From contig NZ_FSQT01000001.1 in the NCBI RefSeq assembly GCF_900143515.1, positions 310,001 to 374,000 of the forward strand: DNA of 64,000 nucleotides, read 5' to 3'. The position numbers and the translations under genes were made by a program. Source of the DNA: Micromonospora cremea (GTDB lineage Bacteria > Actinomycetota > Actinomycetes > Mycobacteriales > Micromonosporaceae). Numbering within the stretch: the stretch's first letter is position 1; each line of letters begins with the position of its first letter. Under the pieces are notes generated by a model. It did not search any database and was not told the origin of the DNA. It saw nothing but the letters and a program-made list of their open reading frames with translations. Below are positions 24,929 through 34,322 of this stretch, one piece after another.

Positions 24929-26241
24929 GAGGCGACGACACGACCGCGCCGACGACGATCGCGGTGGCGGGCCATCCGGAACCACCACGGCCAGCGGAAC
25001 CCTCGCCGGCCGCTCACCGGTTCGCCCGGGCGCTGCTGGCCGGCCTCGACGAGGCCGGCGTGCGCTGGTGCCTGCTGCGCGGCGGTCCGGAGACGCTCAA
25101 CGCCCCCGGGGACCTGGACCTCCTCGTCGCGCCGGTCGATCTCGCGCGGTCCATTGCCGTCATGCAGGCCCATGGCCTGATCCGCCTGGCCAGTCACGGC
25201 CGGGGCAGTCACCGGTTCTTCCTCGGGCTCGACGCAGCCACCAGCTCGTGGGTCGAACTCGACCTGGTGACGGAACTCGCCTACGGCCGTGGATTCGAGG
25301 TACGCACCCGGGCCGGCGACCAGTGCCTGAGCCGCCGGGTACGCCAGGACGACATGTGGCTACTCCCACCCGCAGACGAATTCTGGGCGCTGCTCCTGCA
25401 CTGCGTTCTCGACAAGGGCGCCGTCCCCGGCCACCACCTCCGTCGACTGCGAGAACTGGAGGACCACGCCACGCTCGACAGCCCACTCGCCCGGGCGCTA
25501 CCGGACCGGGCGGCCCGGATGCTGCTGGCCTACTGGCGGGCCGGCCGTCCGACGGCGCTGGCGGCCGTACGTCGGAACCTGCTCACCGCCTGGTGGCGGA
25601 CCCACCCGGGCAGCGCGGCCCGTCGTCTCGTCACCTCGGCCGCCCTGCGCTCGATCGAGCGGCCGTTGCAGGCATGGAGCCGTCGAGGTGTCAGCGTCGC
25701 CCTGATCGGCCCCGACGGATCGGGAAAGTCCACCCTGGCCCGAAGCATCCAGTCGGCGTTCTACTTTCCGGTACGCCGCGTCTATATGGGGCTATGGCCG
25801 TCTAACGAGGCACCGCGCAGCATCGCGGAGCAGGGCGTACGAATTCTGCTGCGCCCGTTCGCCGTGTGGCGTCGCTACTTCGCGGCGGTGCGCCACCGGG
25901 CGCTGGGCCGGACGGTGGTCTTCGACCGCTACGTCTACGACGCCCTGCTGCCGCCACGCGGGCCGCTCGTCTGGCTCAAACGGCCGTACTTCCATCTGCT
26001 GAGCCGACTCTGCCCGGCACCCGACGTGGTGCTGTTCCTGGACGTTCCAGGGCCGGTCATGTACCGCCGCTCCGGCGAGTACGACCCCGAGCACCTTGAG
26101 CGGGAACGTGAGCAGTACCGGCGGCTACGCCGGCGAGTTCCGCACCTCGAGCGCTTGGACGCCGAGCGGGCGCCGGAACTGGTGCTCGCCGACGCGCTCG
26201 GCCGGATCTGGCGGCACTACGCCGAACGGACCGCCCGGTGA
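24925..26241 (+). CDS. Nucleotidyltransferase-like / thymidylate-kinase-like fusion protein
   Basis: 438 residues from ATG 24925. The N-terminal part (about 35-220) resembles the nucleotidyltransferase fold: VRWCLLRGGPETLNAPGDLD followed by LLVAPVDLARS, with the acidic pair in DLDLLV. The C-terminal part (from about 255) is a P-loop kinase with VALIGPDGSGKSTLARSIQS (Walker A 262-270), a DRYVYD motif and a lid-like arginine-rich helix EREREQYRRLRRR, as in thymidylate kinase. The acceptor is unlikely to be TMP here; a sugar, lipid or nucleotide-sugar precursor is more probable. The next gene starts in its stop codon (GTGA). Confidence 0.75.
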   Translation: MRGDDTTAPTTIAVAGHPEPPRPAEPSPAAHRFARALLAGLDEAGVRWCLLRGGPETLNAPGDLDLLVAPVDLARSIAVMQAHGLIRLASHGRGSHRFFLGLDAATSSWVELDLVTELAYGRGFEVRTRAGDQCLSRRVRQDDMWLLPPADEFWALLLHCVLDKGAVPGHHLRRLRELEDHATLDSPLARALPDRAARMLLAYWRAGRPTALAAVRRNLLTAWWRTHPGSAARRLVTSAALRSIERPLQAWSRRGVSVALIGPDGSGKSTLARSIQSAFYFPVRRVYMGLWPSNEAPRSIAEQGVRILLRPFAVWRRYFAAVRHRALGRTVVFDRYVYDALLPPRGPLVWLKRPYFHLLSRLCPAPDVVLFLDVPGPVMYRRSGEYDPEHLEREREQYRRLRRRVPHLERLDAERAPELVLADALGRIWRHYAERTAR

Positions 26242-27278
26242 GAGGAGCCGTACAGTGGGCGCAGCCAGTGCTCCGGGACAAACTCACCCGCCTGCTGCAC
26301 GGGCGCGAACGCAGCTGGACCGCCGCCGTCGCCCCACGCCTGGTCGCCCAGGCGACCGCCACCGACAACACGCGGTGGCGAACCGAGACCGTCGCCTTCA
26401 CCAGCACGTCCGTCGCCGTGGCCACGGTACGGTGCCGGGCGACCGGCTGCCGCTACGTGGTCAAGGTGCCCTGGACCGATCAGGCCGTCGAAGGGCTGCG
26501 GCGCCAGGCCGAGGTGCTCGACCTGCTGGGGAGCAACCAGCGCCTGCCCGACCTACGTTCTCTCCTGCCGTCCTGCGCGGCGCAGGGGGAAGTCGAGGGG
26601 CGCTACTACTGCGTGGAGGGGGCGCTGCGGGGTGTCGCGGCGAGCGGGCTGATGCTGCGGCGTACCCGACGCGCCGCGCTGCTCGCCTCCGCCAGCCGGG
26701 TGATCCGCGACCTGCACCAGCGCACGCGGGAACGGACCCTGCTCGACCGGGACGCCGTGGCGGACTGGGTCGACGCCCCGCTCCGACGGCTGGAGAAGTA
26801 CGTTGCCACCCACCCCCGACGTGACCGGCTCCTCGACACGGTGTGGCGACTACGGGAGGAACTCCTCGCCGCGCTCGTCGGCCGCACCGTCAGCATCTCC
26901 TGGATCCACGGCGACTTCTGGCCCGGCAACCTGCTGGCCACCTCATCCGGCGAGGTGACCGGGATCGTCGACTGGGACCGGGCCGCGGCCCGCCAACTCC
27001 CCCTGCACGACCTGCTGCACCTGCACATCCTCGCCCGTCGCCTGGCCCGCGGCGATGAACTCGGCGAGATCGTCGTCCACGCGCTGCGGCACGGCATCGA
27101 CCGGACGCTCGACGTCCCGGCCGCCGAGGCGGCCAGCTGGCTGGACGGCATCCCGCCACGACCGGCCCTGCTCCTCTACTGGCTACGCCACATGCTGCTC
27201 TTCATCGACTCGGAAGGTGACCATGACGATCCACGCTGGATCCGCAGCAACGTCGAACGCGTCCTCGTCGACGTCTGA
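26238..27278 (+). CDS. Aminoglycoside-phosphotransferase-fold kinase of the glycan operon
   Basis: 346 residues from GTG 26238. The catalytic loop is WIHGDFWPGNLL (Asp226) and the metal-binding loop is IVDWDRA (Asp245), both standard for the APH/choline-kinase fold; the nucleotide-binding lobe has YVVKVPWTDQ with the ATP lysine. The substrate cannot be read from sequence, but together with the neighbouring kinase fusion it suggests phosphorylation of a sugar or polyol used by the pathway. The last 56 bases overlap the next gene. Confidence 0.8.
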   Translation: MRGAVQWAQPVLRDKLTRLLHGRERSWTAAVAPRLVAQATATDNTRWRTETVAFTSTSVAVATVRCRATGCRYVVKVPWTDQAVEGLRRQAEVLDLLGSNQRLPDLRSLLPSCAAQGEVEGRYYCVEGALRGVAASGLMLRRTRRAALLASASRVIRDLHQRTRERTLLDRDAVADWVDAPLRRLEKYVATHPRRDRLLDTVWRLREELLAALVGRTVSISWIHGDFWPGNLLATSSGEVTGIVDWDRAAARQLPLHDLLHLHILARRLARGDELGEIVVHALRHGIDRTLDVPAAEAASWLDGIPPRPALLLYWLRHMLLFIDSEGDHDDPRWIRSNVERVLVDV

Positions 27279-29628
27279 CCCGGTCACGGTCCTCGATCCG
27301 CAAGCGCCGGCCGGGCCCGGCTCGACTCTGACCGTGACCGTGGTCATCTGCGTCTACACCGACCGGCGGTGGCCACAGATCGTCAAAGCGGTCCGCTCGG
27401 TGCTGACACAGAACGTACCGGCGGCACAGGTCGTCGTGGTCGTCGACCACAACCCGGCGCTGATGGCGCGGGTGCGGGCCACGTTCCCCGAGCTGACCGT
27501 CGTCGCGAACAGCGGCCCGCGCGGCCTCTCGGCGGCCCGCAACACCGGAACGGGCCGGGCGACCGGCGACATCGTCGCCTTCCTCGACGACGACGCCGAG
27601 GCGGAGCCCGACTGGCTGGCCCGGCTGCTGCCGCACTACCGGGACGAGCGGGTGCTCGCGGTCGGCGGGCACGCCGCACCGGCCTGGGAGGAGGAACGGC
27701 CGCTGTGGCTGCCTCCCGAGTTCGACTGGGTTGTCGGATGCAGCTTCACCGGCCTGCCCACGCAGGTCGCCCCCGTGCGGAACGTCATCGGCTGCAACAT
27801 GTCCTTCCGCCGGTCGGTCCTGGACCGCACCACCGGCTTCGACCCGGCGCTCGGCCGGGTCGGTCGGACGCCGGTCGGCTGCGAGGAGACCGAGCTCTGC
27901 ATCCGCGTCCGGCAGCTCGAACCGGATGCAGTTGTGCTCTACGATCCCGCGGCGCGGGTCCGGCACAGGGTGACCGTCGACCGGGGGACCTGGCGCTACT
28001 TCCGGCAGCGCTGCTTCTCCGAGGGACGCTCGAAGGCCGTCGTCGCCCGGCTGGTCGGTAGCGACGCCGGGCTCGCCACGGAGCGCACGTACACCCGCCG
28101 CACCCTGCCCGCCGGTGTGCGCCGCGGCCTGCGCCAGGTCCGCGACGGCGATCGCGCCGGGCTGCTGCGGTCTGGCGCGATCGTCGCCGGGCTGCTGGTC
28201 ACCGCCGCCGGCTACCTCACCGCCCGCGCCCGGCGCGCCTCTCACGCGGTCGGCGAGCAGGCCCCCCGGCGCCGGCCAGGTCCGCCGCCGGTACGGGTGC
28301 TTGCCGTCGAGCTCTCCGAGGGCGTTCCGGACGTGCCTGACACGGGCGGGCCGGACGGCAGCCGGTACGGCGCAACGCAGGCCCTGGTCCGGCTGCACGG
28401 GCAGCCGCTCGGGCTGGTCGATGTCACGCTGCCGGCCGGCGGGCTGACCGCGCCGGCGCTCACCGCCGCGATCCGGGCCCGCCTCTCCGCGGCGATCGAC
28501 GCACACCTGCGACAGGACGGCCTTCCCACGCTCGACCGGCTCGACCCCGGCCCGCCCGGAGAGACCGGCGGCCCCGGACCGGCGGGTGTCGCCGAATTGG
28601 CGGCAGCCGCTGCCACCGGATCGTGTCCCTCCCGCCGGCCGGCGGTGCAGTACGCCCCGTTTGTCAGCGTGGTCGTGCCCACCTGTGGAGGCACCCCGCT
28701 CTTCGCATCCACCCTCGACTCGCTCTCCGCGCTCGAATACCCCCACTACGAGATCGTCGTCGTGGACAACGCGCCGCATCCCACCGATACGGCACGGATC
28801 CTCATCAGTCGCTCCGCCGACGATCCCCGGTTCCGCTACACCCGGGAACCACGGCCCGGCGTCGCGCACGCCCGCAACCGCGGGCTGGCCGAGGCACGGG
28901 GCGCGTTCGTGGCCTTCGCCGACGACGACCTCCTCCTCGACCGCGGGTGGCTGCGCGCCCTCGTCGACGGCTTCACCGACGACGACGTGGCCGGGGTGAC
29001 CGGTCAGGTCCTCGCCCGGGAACTGGACACGCCATCGCAGATCTGGCTGGAGCAGTACGGCGGTTACGGCAAGGGCTGCCAGCAGCGGCGGTTCAACCGG
29101 GCCGGGTCCACCACGGTCGAGGTGGGGGGTGCTCATCGGGTCGAGCCACGGCGGTCGCTCCACCCCTACCTGCCCGGATCGTACGGATCCGGCGCCAACA
29201 TGGCGTTCCGTACCGACGTGCTGCGCCGACTCGGCGGCTTCGATCCGCGGCTGCGCAGCGGGGAGGACATCGACGTGCTGCTGCGTACGGTGCTCGCCGG
29301 ACACACGCTGGCCTACGAGCCGGGGGCCATGGTCTGGCACACGCACCGCCGTGAGCTTCGGGCACTGCGACGGACGATGTACCAGTACGGCGTCGGGCTC
29401 GGCGCCGTCCTCACGAAGTGCATCGCAAGCGACCCCACCACCCGTCGCGATCTACTGCGGCGGCTGCCTCGCGGCCTCGCCTACGCCCTCTGGCCCGGAT
29501 CGGCGAAGAACGGCGGGAAGCAGAAGGGCTATCCCGCCTCGCTGACCGCCCTCGAGCTCTGCGGGCTGGTGCTTGGGCCGGCGTACTACGCCGCCGCGGC
29601 GGCCCGATCCGGACGGAGCCGCGCGTGA
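27223..29628 (+). CDS. Bifunctional GT2 glycosyltransferase with two catalytic domains
   Basis: 801 residues from ATG 27223, chosen for GGAAGGTGA four bases upstream; the start lies inside the end of the kinase gene. Domain 1 (about 36-270) has VTVVICVYTDRRWPQIVKAV and the acidic triplet at 122-124 (FLDDDAEAE). A middle linker contains a possible membrane-associated helix (GAIVAGLLVTAAGYLTA). Domain 2 (about 480-720) repeats the fold with FVSVVVPTCGGTPLFASTLD and Asp567-569 (FADDDLLLDRGW), plus GGFDPRLRSGEDIDVLLR. Two GT domains in one chain are typical of enzymes that build alternating or repeating disaccharides. Confidence 0.85.
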   Translation: MTIHAGSAATSNASSSTSDPVTVLDPQAPAGPGSTLTVTVVICVYTDRRWPQIVKAVRSVLTQNVPAAQVVVVVDHNPALMARVRATFPELTVVANSGPRGLSAARNTGTGRATGDIVAFLDDDAEAEPDWLARLLPHYRDERVLAVGGHAAPAWEEERPLWLPPEFDWVVGCSFTGLPTQVAPVRNVIGCNMSFRRSVLDRTTGFDPALGRVGRTPVGCEETELCIRVRQLEPDAVVLYDPAARVRHRVTVDRGTWRYFRQRCFSEGRSKAVVARLVGSDAGLATERTYTRRTLPAGVRRGLRQVRDGDRAGLLRSGAIVAGLLVTAAGYLTARARRASHAVGEQAPRRRPGPPPVRVLAVELSEGVPDVPDTGGPDGSRYGATQALVRLHGQPLGLVDVTLPAGGLTAPALTAAIRARLSAAIDAHLRQDGLPTLDRLDPGPPGETGGPGPAGVAELAAAAATGSCPSRRPAVQYAPFVSVVVPTCGGTPLFASTLDSLSALEYPHYEIVVVDNAPHPTDTARILISRSADDPRFRYTREPRPGVAHARNRGLAEARGAFVAFADDDLLLDRGWLRALVDGFTDDDVAGVTGQVLARELDTPSQIWLEQYGGYGKGCQQRRFNRAGSTTVEVGGAHRVEPRRSLHPYLPGSYGSGANMAFRTDVLRRLGGFDPRLRSGEDIDVLLRTVLAGHTLAYEPGAMVWHTHRRELRALRRTMYQYGVGLGAVLTKCIASDPTTRRDLLRRLPRGLAYALWPGSAKNGGKQKGYPASLTALELCGLVLGPAYYAAAAARSGRSRA

Positions 29629-30440
29629 ACCGTTCACCGAAGACCGTCGTGCCCGTTTTCTGCTACCACAGCGTCGGGGACGTACGCCGAGACGGCACGC
29701 TGCGCTGGTCGGTGTCGCCCGGCGACTTCGACGAGCAGATGACACTGATCCGGGAACGCGGGCGTACGCCCATGACGGTGAGCGGCTACGCGACGGTGCT
29801 GCGCGGGCACGCTCCGCTGCCGCCGCGACCAGTGTTGATCACCTTCGACGACGGCTTCCCCGACCTCGCCGAGACTGCACTGCCGGTGCTACGCCGGCAC
29901 CAGCTCACGGCGACCGCATACGTCATCGCCGCGCGGGTGGGCGCGGCGCCCCCGCCGCGCGGAGATCCGTCACTCGACTGGGACGGCCTCCGTGCGCTGC
30001 ACTCGCACGGGGTGGAGATCGGGTCGCACAGTCGGAGCCACCAGGCGCTCGACTGTCTCGGCCCTGTCGAGCTGCACCGGGAGGTCACCGGAAGCCGAGA
30101 GTTGCTGGAGGACGGTATCGGAACGTCGGTCCGATCGTTCGCCTATCCGTACGGCTACCACAGCGTCACCGTGCGGACCGCGGTAGGCGCCGCCGGCTAC
30201 TCCTCGGCCTGTGGAGTCAAGAACGCGCTGAGCCACCCGGACGATGACGTCTTCGCCATCGCCCGGGTGCTGATCGAGCGGGACACCGGCGTCGCCGGAA
30301 TCCGGACCCTGCTCGACGGCACCGGCTGGCCGCTGGCCTGGCGCGGCGAGCGCTTGCGCACCCGGGGCTGGCGCGCGTACCGACGCGCCCGCCACCTTTT
30401 GCACACGGCGCGTCCGCGGCTGAGCCAGCCGACCTCCTGA
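29625..30440 (+). CDS. Polysaccharide deacetylase (NodB-like, CE4)
   Basis: 271 residues from GTG 29625, overlapping the glycosyltransferase stop (GTGA). It has the NodB motifs: LITFDDGFPD with Asp74-Asp75, and the metal-binding His135/His139 in GSHSRSHQALD, then FAYPYGYHS. No signal peptide is evident, so it may act in the cytoplasm or need another export route; the N-terminal VPVFCYHSVGD is standard. CE4 enzymes remove N- or O-acetyl groups from amino-sugar polymers, consistent with a glycan containing N-acetylhexosamine. Confidence 0.85.
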   Translation: MNRSPKTVVPVFCYHSVGDVRRDGTLRWSVSPGDFDEQMTLIRERGRTPMTVSGYATVLRGHAPLPPRPVLITFDDGFPDLAETALPVLRRHQLTATAYVIAARVGAAPPPRGDPSLDWDGLRALHSHGVEIGSHSRSHQALDCLGPVELHREVTGSRELLEDGIGTSVRSFAYPYGYHSVTVRTAVGAAGYSSACGVKNALSHPDDDVFAIARVLIERDTGVAGIRTLLDGTGWPLAWRGERLRTRGWRAYRRARHLLHTARPRLSQPTS

Positions 30441-30479
30441 CGGGCGGGAGATCGCGCCAGGGACGGGAGGAGGGGTGAC

Positions 30480-31829
30480 GTGGTGAGCAGCCAACGCGCC
30501 GGGACCGCCGGGGACCCGGCGCTCGGCCGCGCGGCTCCCGGCGTTGGCACCGTCGCCGAGCCGATCGCCGTCCGGCTGCGCCAGCACCTGCGCGACCCGC
30601 TGAACGGCAACGTCTACGCGCTGATGCTCAACACGGCGCTGAGCTCGCTGCTCGGCATCGCGTACTGGGCGCTCGCCGCCCGCCTCTACTCGCCCGCCCA
30701 GCTCGGTGTCGGGGCGGCGACGGTGTCGACGATGACATTCCTGAGCAACCTCTCCCAACTCAACCTGAACGGAGCCCTCGCCCGCTTCCTGCCTGCCGCG
30801 GGCGGACAGGGCAGCCGGCTGGTTGGATACGCGTACGGGGTCACCTGTCTCGCGGCGCTCGTCCTGAGCACCGGCTTCCTGCTGCTCGCCCCGCTGGTCT
30901 CGGACCAGCTCGACTTCCTGCACCGCAGCCCCCTGATCGCGTTGGCGTTCGCCCTTTCCGTCGCCGGCTGGTGCGTCTTCACGCTGCAGGACAGCGTGCT
31001 GACCGCCCTGCGCGGTGTCGTCTGGGTCCCGCTCGAGAACACCGTCTTCGGGCTTGCCAAGATCGCGCTGCTGGTGCTGCTCGCCGGCGCCGTACCGAGC
31101 CTGGGCATCTTCATCTCGTGGAACCTGGCGGTCGTCGCGGCGCTCATCCCCGTCAACGTGCTGGTCTTCCGCCGGCTGCTGCCCCGGCAGCGGGCACGGC
31201 CCACCGGAGCGGCGCTACCGCACCGCCGGGTGCTCGCCCGGTTCGTGGCGCTGGACTACGTCGGATACCTGTTCATGCAGGCCGGCACGAACGCTCTGCC
31301 GTTGATCGTGACCGCCCGGCTGGGCGCGGAGGCCAACGGCGTCTTCTACGTGGCCTGGCTGCTCGGCGGCTCCCTGGAACTGGTGGCGTACCACTTCGGC
31401 ACCTCCCTGACAGTGGAGGCCGCCACAGACGAATCGCGGCTCGCGGCATACGCGCGGCAGGTGCTGCGACGCGGCCTGCTCCTCTTCGTGCCGGCGGTCG
31501 TCCTGCTCTGCCTGTCAGCGCCACTGCTGCTGGCGCTGTTCGGCGGCGACTACGCCTCAACCGGCGCGGACACCCTGCGCCTCTTCGCTGTCGCGGTGCT
31601 CCCCAAGCTGGTGCTGACCATCTTCGTCGCGGCGTCCCGGGTGCAACGCCGGGTGGGGCGCATCATCGCCGTGCAAGCGTCCACGAGCACCCTGGTCGTG
31701 GCGCTGGCACTGGTCGCAATGGCCGAGGTCGGCGTTGCCGGGGTCGGCATCGCCTACCTTGCCGGACAGATCGTGGTGACGGCTGCCGTCCTGCCGTCGA
31801 TGATGCGCCTGCTGAAAGGTCCATCGTGA
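30480..31829 (+). CDS. Oligosaccharide/polysaccharide flippase (MOP superfamily, Wzx-like)
   Basis: 449 residues from GTG 30480 (or GTG 30483), with GGAGGAGGGG just upstream; this is the only sizeable gap (39 bases) inside the operon. It is an integral membrane protein with about 12-14 hydrophobic helices, e.g. ALMLNTALSSLLGIAYWALA, LSTGFLLLAPLV, LLLFVPAVVLLCLSAPLLLA. Like MATE/Wzx proteins it is expected to flip lipid-linked sugar units across the membrane. The next gene starts within its stop codon (GTGA). Confidence 0.85.
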   Translation: MVSSQRAGTAGDPALGRAAPGVGTVAEPIAVRLRQHLRDPLNGNVYALMLNTALSSLLGIAYWALAARLYSPAQLGVGAATVSTMTFLSNLSQLNLNGALARFLPAAGGQGSRLVGYAYGVTCLAALVLSTGFLLLAPLVSDQLDFLHRSPLIALAFALSVAGWCVFTLQDSVLTALRGVVWVPLENTVFGLAKIALLVLLAGAVPSLGIFISWNLAVVAALIPVNVLVFRRLLPRQRARPTGAALPHRRVLARFVALDYVGYLFMQAGTNALPLIVTARLGAEANGVFYVAWLLGGSLELVAYHFGTSLTVEAATDESRLAAYARQVLRRGLLLFVPAVVLLCLSAPLLLALFGGDYASTGADTLRLFAVAVLPKLVLTIFVAASRVQRRVGRIIAVQASTSTLVVALALVAMAEVGVAGVGIAYLAGQIVVTAAVLPSMMRLLKGPS

Positions 31830-33670
31830 GCGGCGACGCCACCCTGCTGACCGCCGGTGCGGCAGCCGGTCAGCGCATACGACACGGCCTGCTCGCCGGA
31901 GCCGAGTGGGCTGCGCCTGCGGCCGCGCTCGCGCTCGGGGTCTGGGCCCTGCGGCGGGGGGACGTCGCCGACATCGGGTCGCTCGGACTGGTCACGGCGC
32001 TGCGCCCCGAGCTGTACGTCGCACTGGCCCTGCTGACCGCGGGCTTCCTCCACGGCGTGTTCCGCACCCGCCCGGCTTCCGACGCCCTGCTCGCCGCGTA
32101 CGTGATCGTGCTCGTCGTCCTGCTCTTCGGTGCGGCGCCGTTCATCGAGCCACTGCCGCGCATGATCCCGGGCTGGCTGCACGTCGGCTTCGCCGACTAC
32201 ATCGCCCGTACCGGAGAGACGTTGCCGGAGTTGGACGCCCGCTTCAGCTGGCCCGGATTCTTCGCGTTGACGGCCATGGCGACGCGGGTGGCCGGCATGC
32301 CGGACGCCATGCCGCTGCTCGCCTGGGCTCCCGTGGGGTTCAACCTGGCCTACGGCATCGCGGTATTCCGGCTGGCCCGATTGACATCGCCGGACGCGCG
32401 GGCGGCGTGGCTCGCCCTCTGGCTGTTCTTCCCGGCCAATTGGGTGGGACAGGACTACCTCGGTCCCCAGGCCATGAACTACCTCTTCTATCTGGTCCTG
32501 CTGATGATGCTGCTGCGCTGGTTCCGCCCAGGCCGGCGCGACGGCTCGCACCGCGAGCGGTCCCCGAGGAGTCCGCTCGGTCTGCTGCTGCGCCTGCTCC
32601 TGCTCCCACCCAGGCCGCTGCGGCTCGAACCGGTGACCCACCGCTCCAGCCCAGCGTCGCTGGTCGGTCTGGTGGCGGTCGTCCTCGCCGTCTTCATGGC
32701 CAGCACCGTGAGCCACCAGCTCACCCCCATAGCGATAGTGGTCTGCGTCGGTGCGCTGGTGCTGGTCCGCCGCTGCACGCTCCGCACGCTGCCGGTCCTG
32801 TTCGCCGTCGTGCTGATGGCCTACATCAGCTACGGCGCCGTCGCATACTGGGCGGGGCACCTGGACGACATGTTCGGCTCCGTCGGGAACGTCGGCGGCA
32901 CCATCAACCACGGGGCGGTACAACGGGTACGGGGCGACGAGGGCCACCAGACGGTGGTGCTACTGCGACTCGTCCTCACGCTGGTGGTCTGGGGGCTGGC
33001 GGTCGTCGGCGCATGGCGACGCATGCGCCGGGGACACGCCGACCTGGGGCTTCTGACGCTCGCCGGGGCACCGTTCCTCCTCCTGGCGATGCAGAGCTAC
33101 GGCGGTGAGATCTTCCTTCGGGTCTACGCCTTCGCCCTGCCGTTCATGGCGATCCTCCTGTCCGCACTGCTGGTCCCGGCGTGGCCCGCACGGCGGCGGG
33201 TTCCCGCGGCCCTCCTGGCGGGCACGCTGAGCACCGTCCTCATCGCCGCGTTCTTCGTCGCCCGATACGGGAACGAAGCCTTCGAGCAGGTGCGCCCGGC
33301 CGACCACCGGGCGGTGGAGTGGCTCTACGCGCACGCCCCAGCGGGCGTCTCGTTCGTCTCGGTGACCTCCAACGTCCCCTGGCGGGCGCAGGGCGTCGAA
33401 CGGTACCGGTACCGACCGCTCGGCGAGGATCTCGGCCCGACGACGGTCGGTGCGATCGAGGAGGAGATGCGGCACAACCCGAAGGGCGCCTACCTGATCA
33501 TCACGGAGGGGCAGTTCGTCTTCGCGGAGTCGTTCCTGGGCAAGCCGCGGGGCTGGGGCGAGAACCTGGAACGCGAAGTGGTCGACTCAGGACAATTTAG
33601 GCTTGTCTACACCAACCCCGAGGCGAGGGTCTACGTCCTGGCCAGCACCAGCGAAAGGGGTGACCGGTGA
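31826..33670 (+). CDS. Polytopic membrane protein of the glycan operon (polymerase- or GT-C-like)
   Basis: 614 residues from GTG 31826 (4-base overlap). About 11-12 predicted helices (VALALLTAGFLHGVF, AAYVIVLVVLLFGAAPF, AWLALWLFFPANWVGQDYLG, VAVVLAVFMASTVSH) are followed by a soluble C-terminal domain of about 130 residues (VEWLYAHAPAGVSFVSVTSN, NPKGAYLIITEGQ). The layout of many helices with an external tail is like GT-C glycosyltransferases or Wzy-type polymerases; no single motif settles which. The stop overlaps the next start (GTGA). Confidence 0.7.
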   Translation: MSGDATLLTAGAAAGQRIRHGLLAGAEWAAPAAALALGVWALRRGDVADIGSLGLVTALRPELYVALALLTAGFLHGVFRTRPASDALLAAYVIVLVVLLFGAAPFIEPLPRMIPGWLHVGFADYIARTGETLPELDARFSWPGFFALTAMATRVAGMPDAMPLLAWAPVGFNLAYGIAVFRLARLTSPDARAAWLALWLFFPANWVGQDYLGPQAMNYLFYLVLLMMLLRWFRPGRRDGSHRERSPRSPLGLLLRLLLLPPRPLRLEPVTHRSSPASLVGLVAVVLAVFMASTVSHQLTPIAIVVCVGALVLVRRCTLRTLPVLFAVVLMAYISYGAVAYWAGHLDDMFGSVGNVGGTINHGAVQRVRGDEGHQTVVLLRLVLTLVVWGLAVVGAWRRMRRGHADLGLLTLAGAPFLLLAMQSYGGEIFLRVYAFALPFMAILLSALLVPAWPARRRVPAALLAGTLSTVLIAAFFVARYGNEAFEQVRPADHRAVEWLYAHAPAGVSFVSVTSNVPWRAQGVERYRYRPLGEDLGPTTVGAIEEEMRHNPKGAYLIITEGQFVFAESFLGKPRGWGENLEREVVDSGQFRLVYTNPEARVYVLASTSERGDR

Positions 33671-34113
33671 CAGAGACCGCCGAGGTCGGTTCAGACGTCA
33701 ATCGAGGTTCCGGAGGCCAACGGCCATCCTCTTCGCTGGCGGGCTTTCCGCCGCGTACGGCCTGGCCGGCGTTGATGACGCTCCTCGCCAGCGGCGGTGT
33801 TCTCGCCCTCGTCGTCTGGGACGTCCCGGGCATCCTGCGGGCGGTCAGCGTCCTGGTCTACATCGCGGCGGCGCCGGGACTGGCCTGCGCGCGTCTCATC
33901 CGGATACCCGACGGCCCCAGCCGTTTCGTCGTCGGCGTCGCGCTCAGCCTCGCCCTCGGCGTCCTGGTTGCGCAGGGGATGATCCACCTGCATCGATGGT
34001 CGCCGCTGCTCGGGCTCGCCACCCTCACGACGATCGCGTCGCTGGTCGCCCTCATCGAGCTGGCTCAGGTCGTGCTGCACCACCATCGGTGGCGACGGAC
34101 GGAGGCGGAATGA
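33667..34113 (+). CDS. Small polytopic membrane protein
   Basis: 148 residues from GTG 33667. A hydrophilic start of about 30 residues is followed by four hydrophobic segments (LMTLLASGGVLALVVWDV, ILRAVSVLVYIAAAPGLACA, FVVGVALSLALGVLVA, LLGLATLTTIASLVALIELA). No catalytic motif. It overlaps both neighbours, so it is an obligate part of the operon, perhaps an accessory subunit of the 614-residue membrane protein. Confidence 0.7.
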   Translation: MTETAEVGSDVNRGSGGQRPSSSLAGFPPRTAWPALMTLLASGGVLALVVWDVPGILRAVSVLVYIAAAPGLACARLIRIPDGPSRFVVGVALSLALGVLVAQGMIHLHRWSPLLGLATLTTIASLVALIELAQVVLHHHRWRRTEAE

Positions 34114-34322
34114 CTGATGCCGCCCTCAGCGTGGCGCGGGCCGGACCCGTCCAGGCGACCGTGCTCAGCCTGCTGGTGCTGGCGCTCACTGCGCGGATCG
34201 TGGTGCAGCTCACCGCACGGCAGGCTCGGCGAAAAACCCTCCTGATCCTCGACGTGCTCGCCGCGCCGCTGCTCGTCGCACTCGTCATCATCATCCTTCA
34301 GCGATTCCGTGACTTGAGCTGA
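34110..34322 (+). CDS. Last gene of the glycan operon, 70-residue membrane protein
   Basis: ATG 34110 lies in the stop of the preceding gene (ATGA). The product has two hydrophobic segments (VQATVLSLLVLALTARIVVQ and LLILDVLAAPLLVALVIIIL) separated by a basic loop TARQARRK, so both ends face the same side. Function unknown. Confidence 0.65.
   Translation: MTDAALSVARAGPVQATVLSLLVLALTARIVVQLTARQARRKTLLILDVLAAPLLVALVIIILQRFRDLS

Noticed and set aside
27202..29346. A 714-codon open frame on the minus strand
   Set aside because: It is fully antisense to the two-domain glycosyltransferase, which has clear motifs, and its translation is low-complexity Arg/Gly/Asp. High GC makes such mirror frames common.
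31754..32947. A 397-codon minus-strand frame
   Set aside because: Mirror of the flippase end and the polytopic membrane protein; Gln/Glu/Arg-rich composition is the usual complement of hydrophobic coding sequence.
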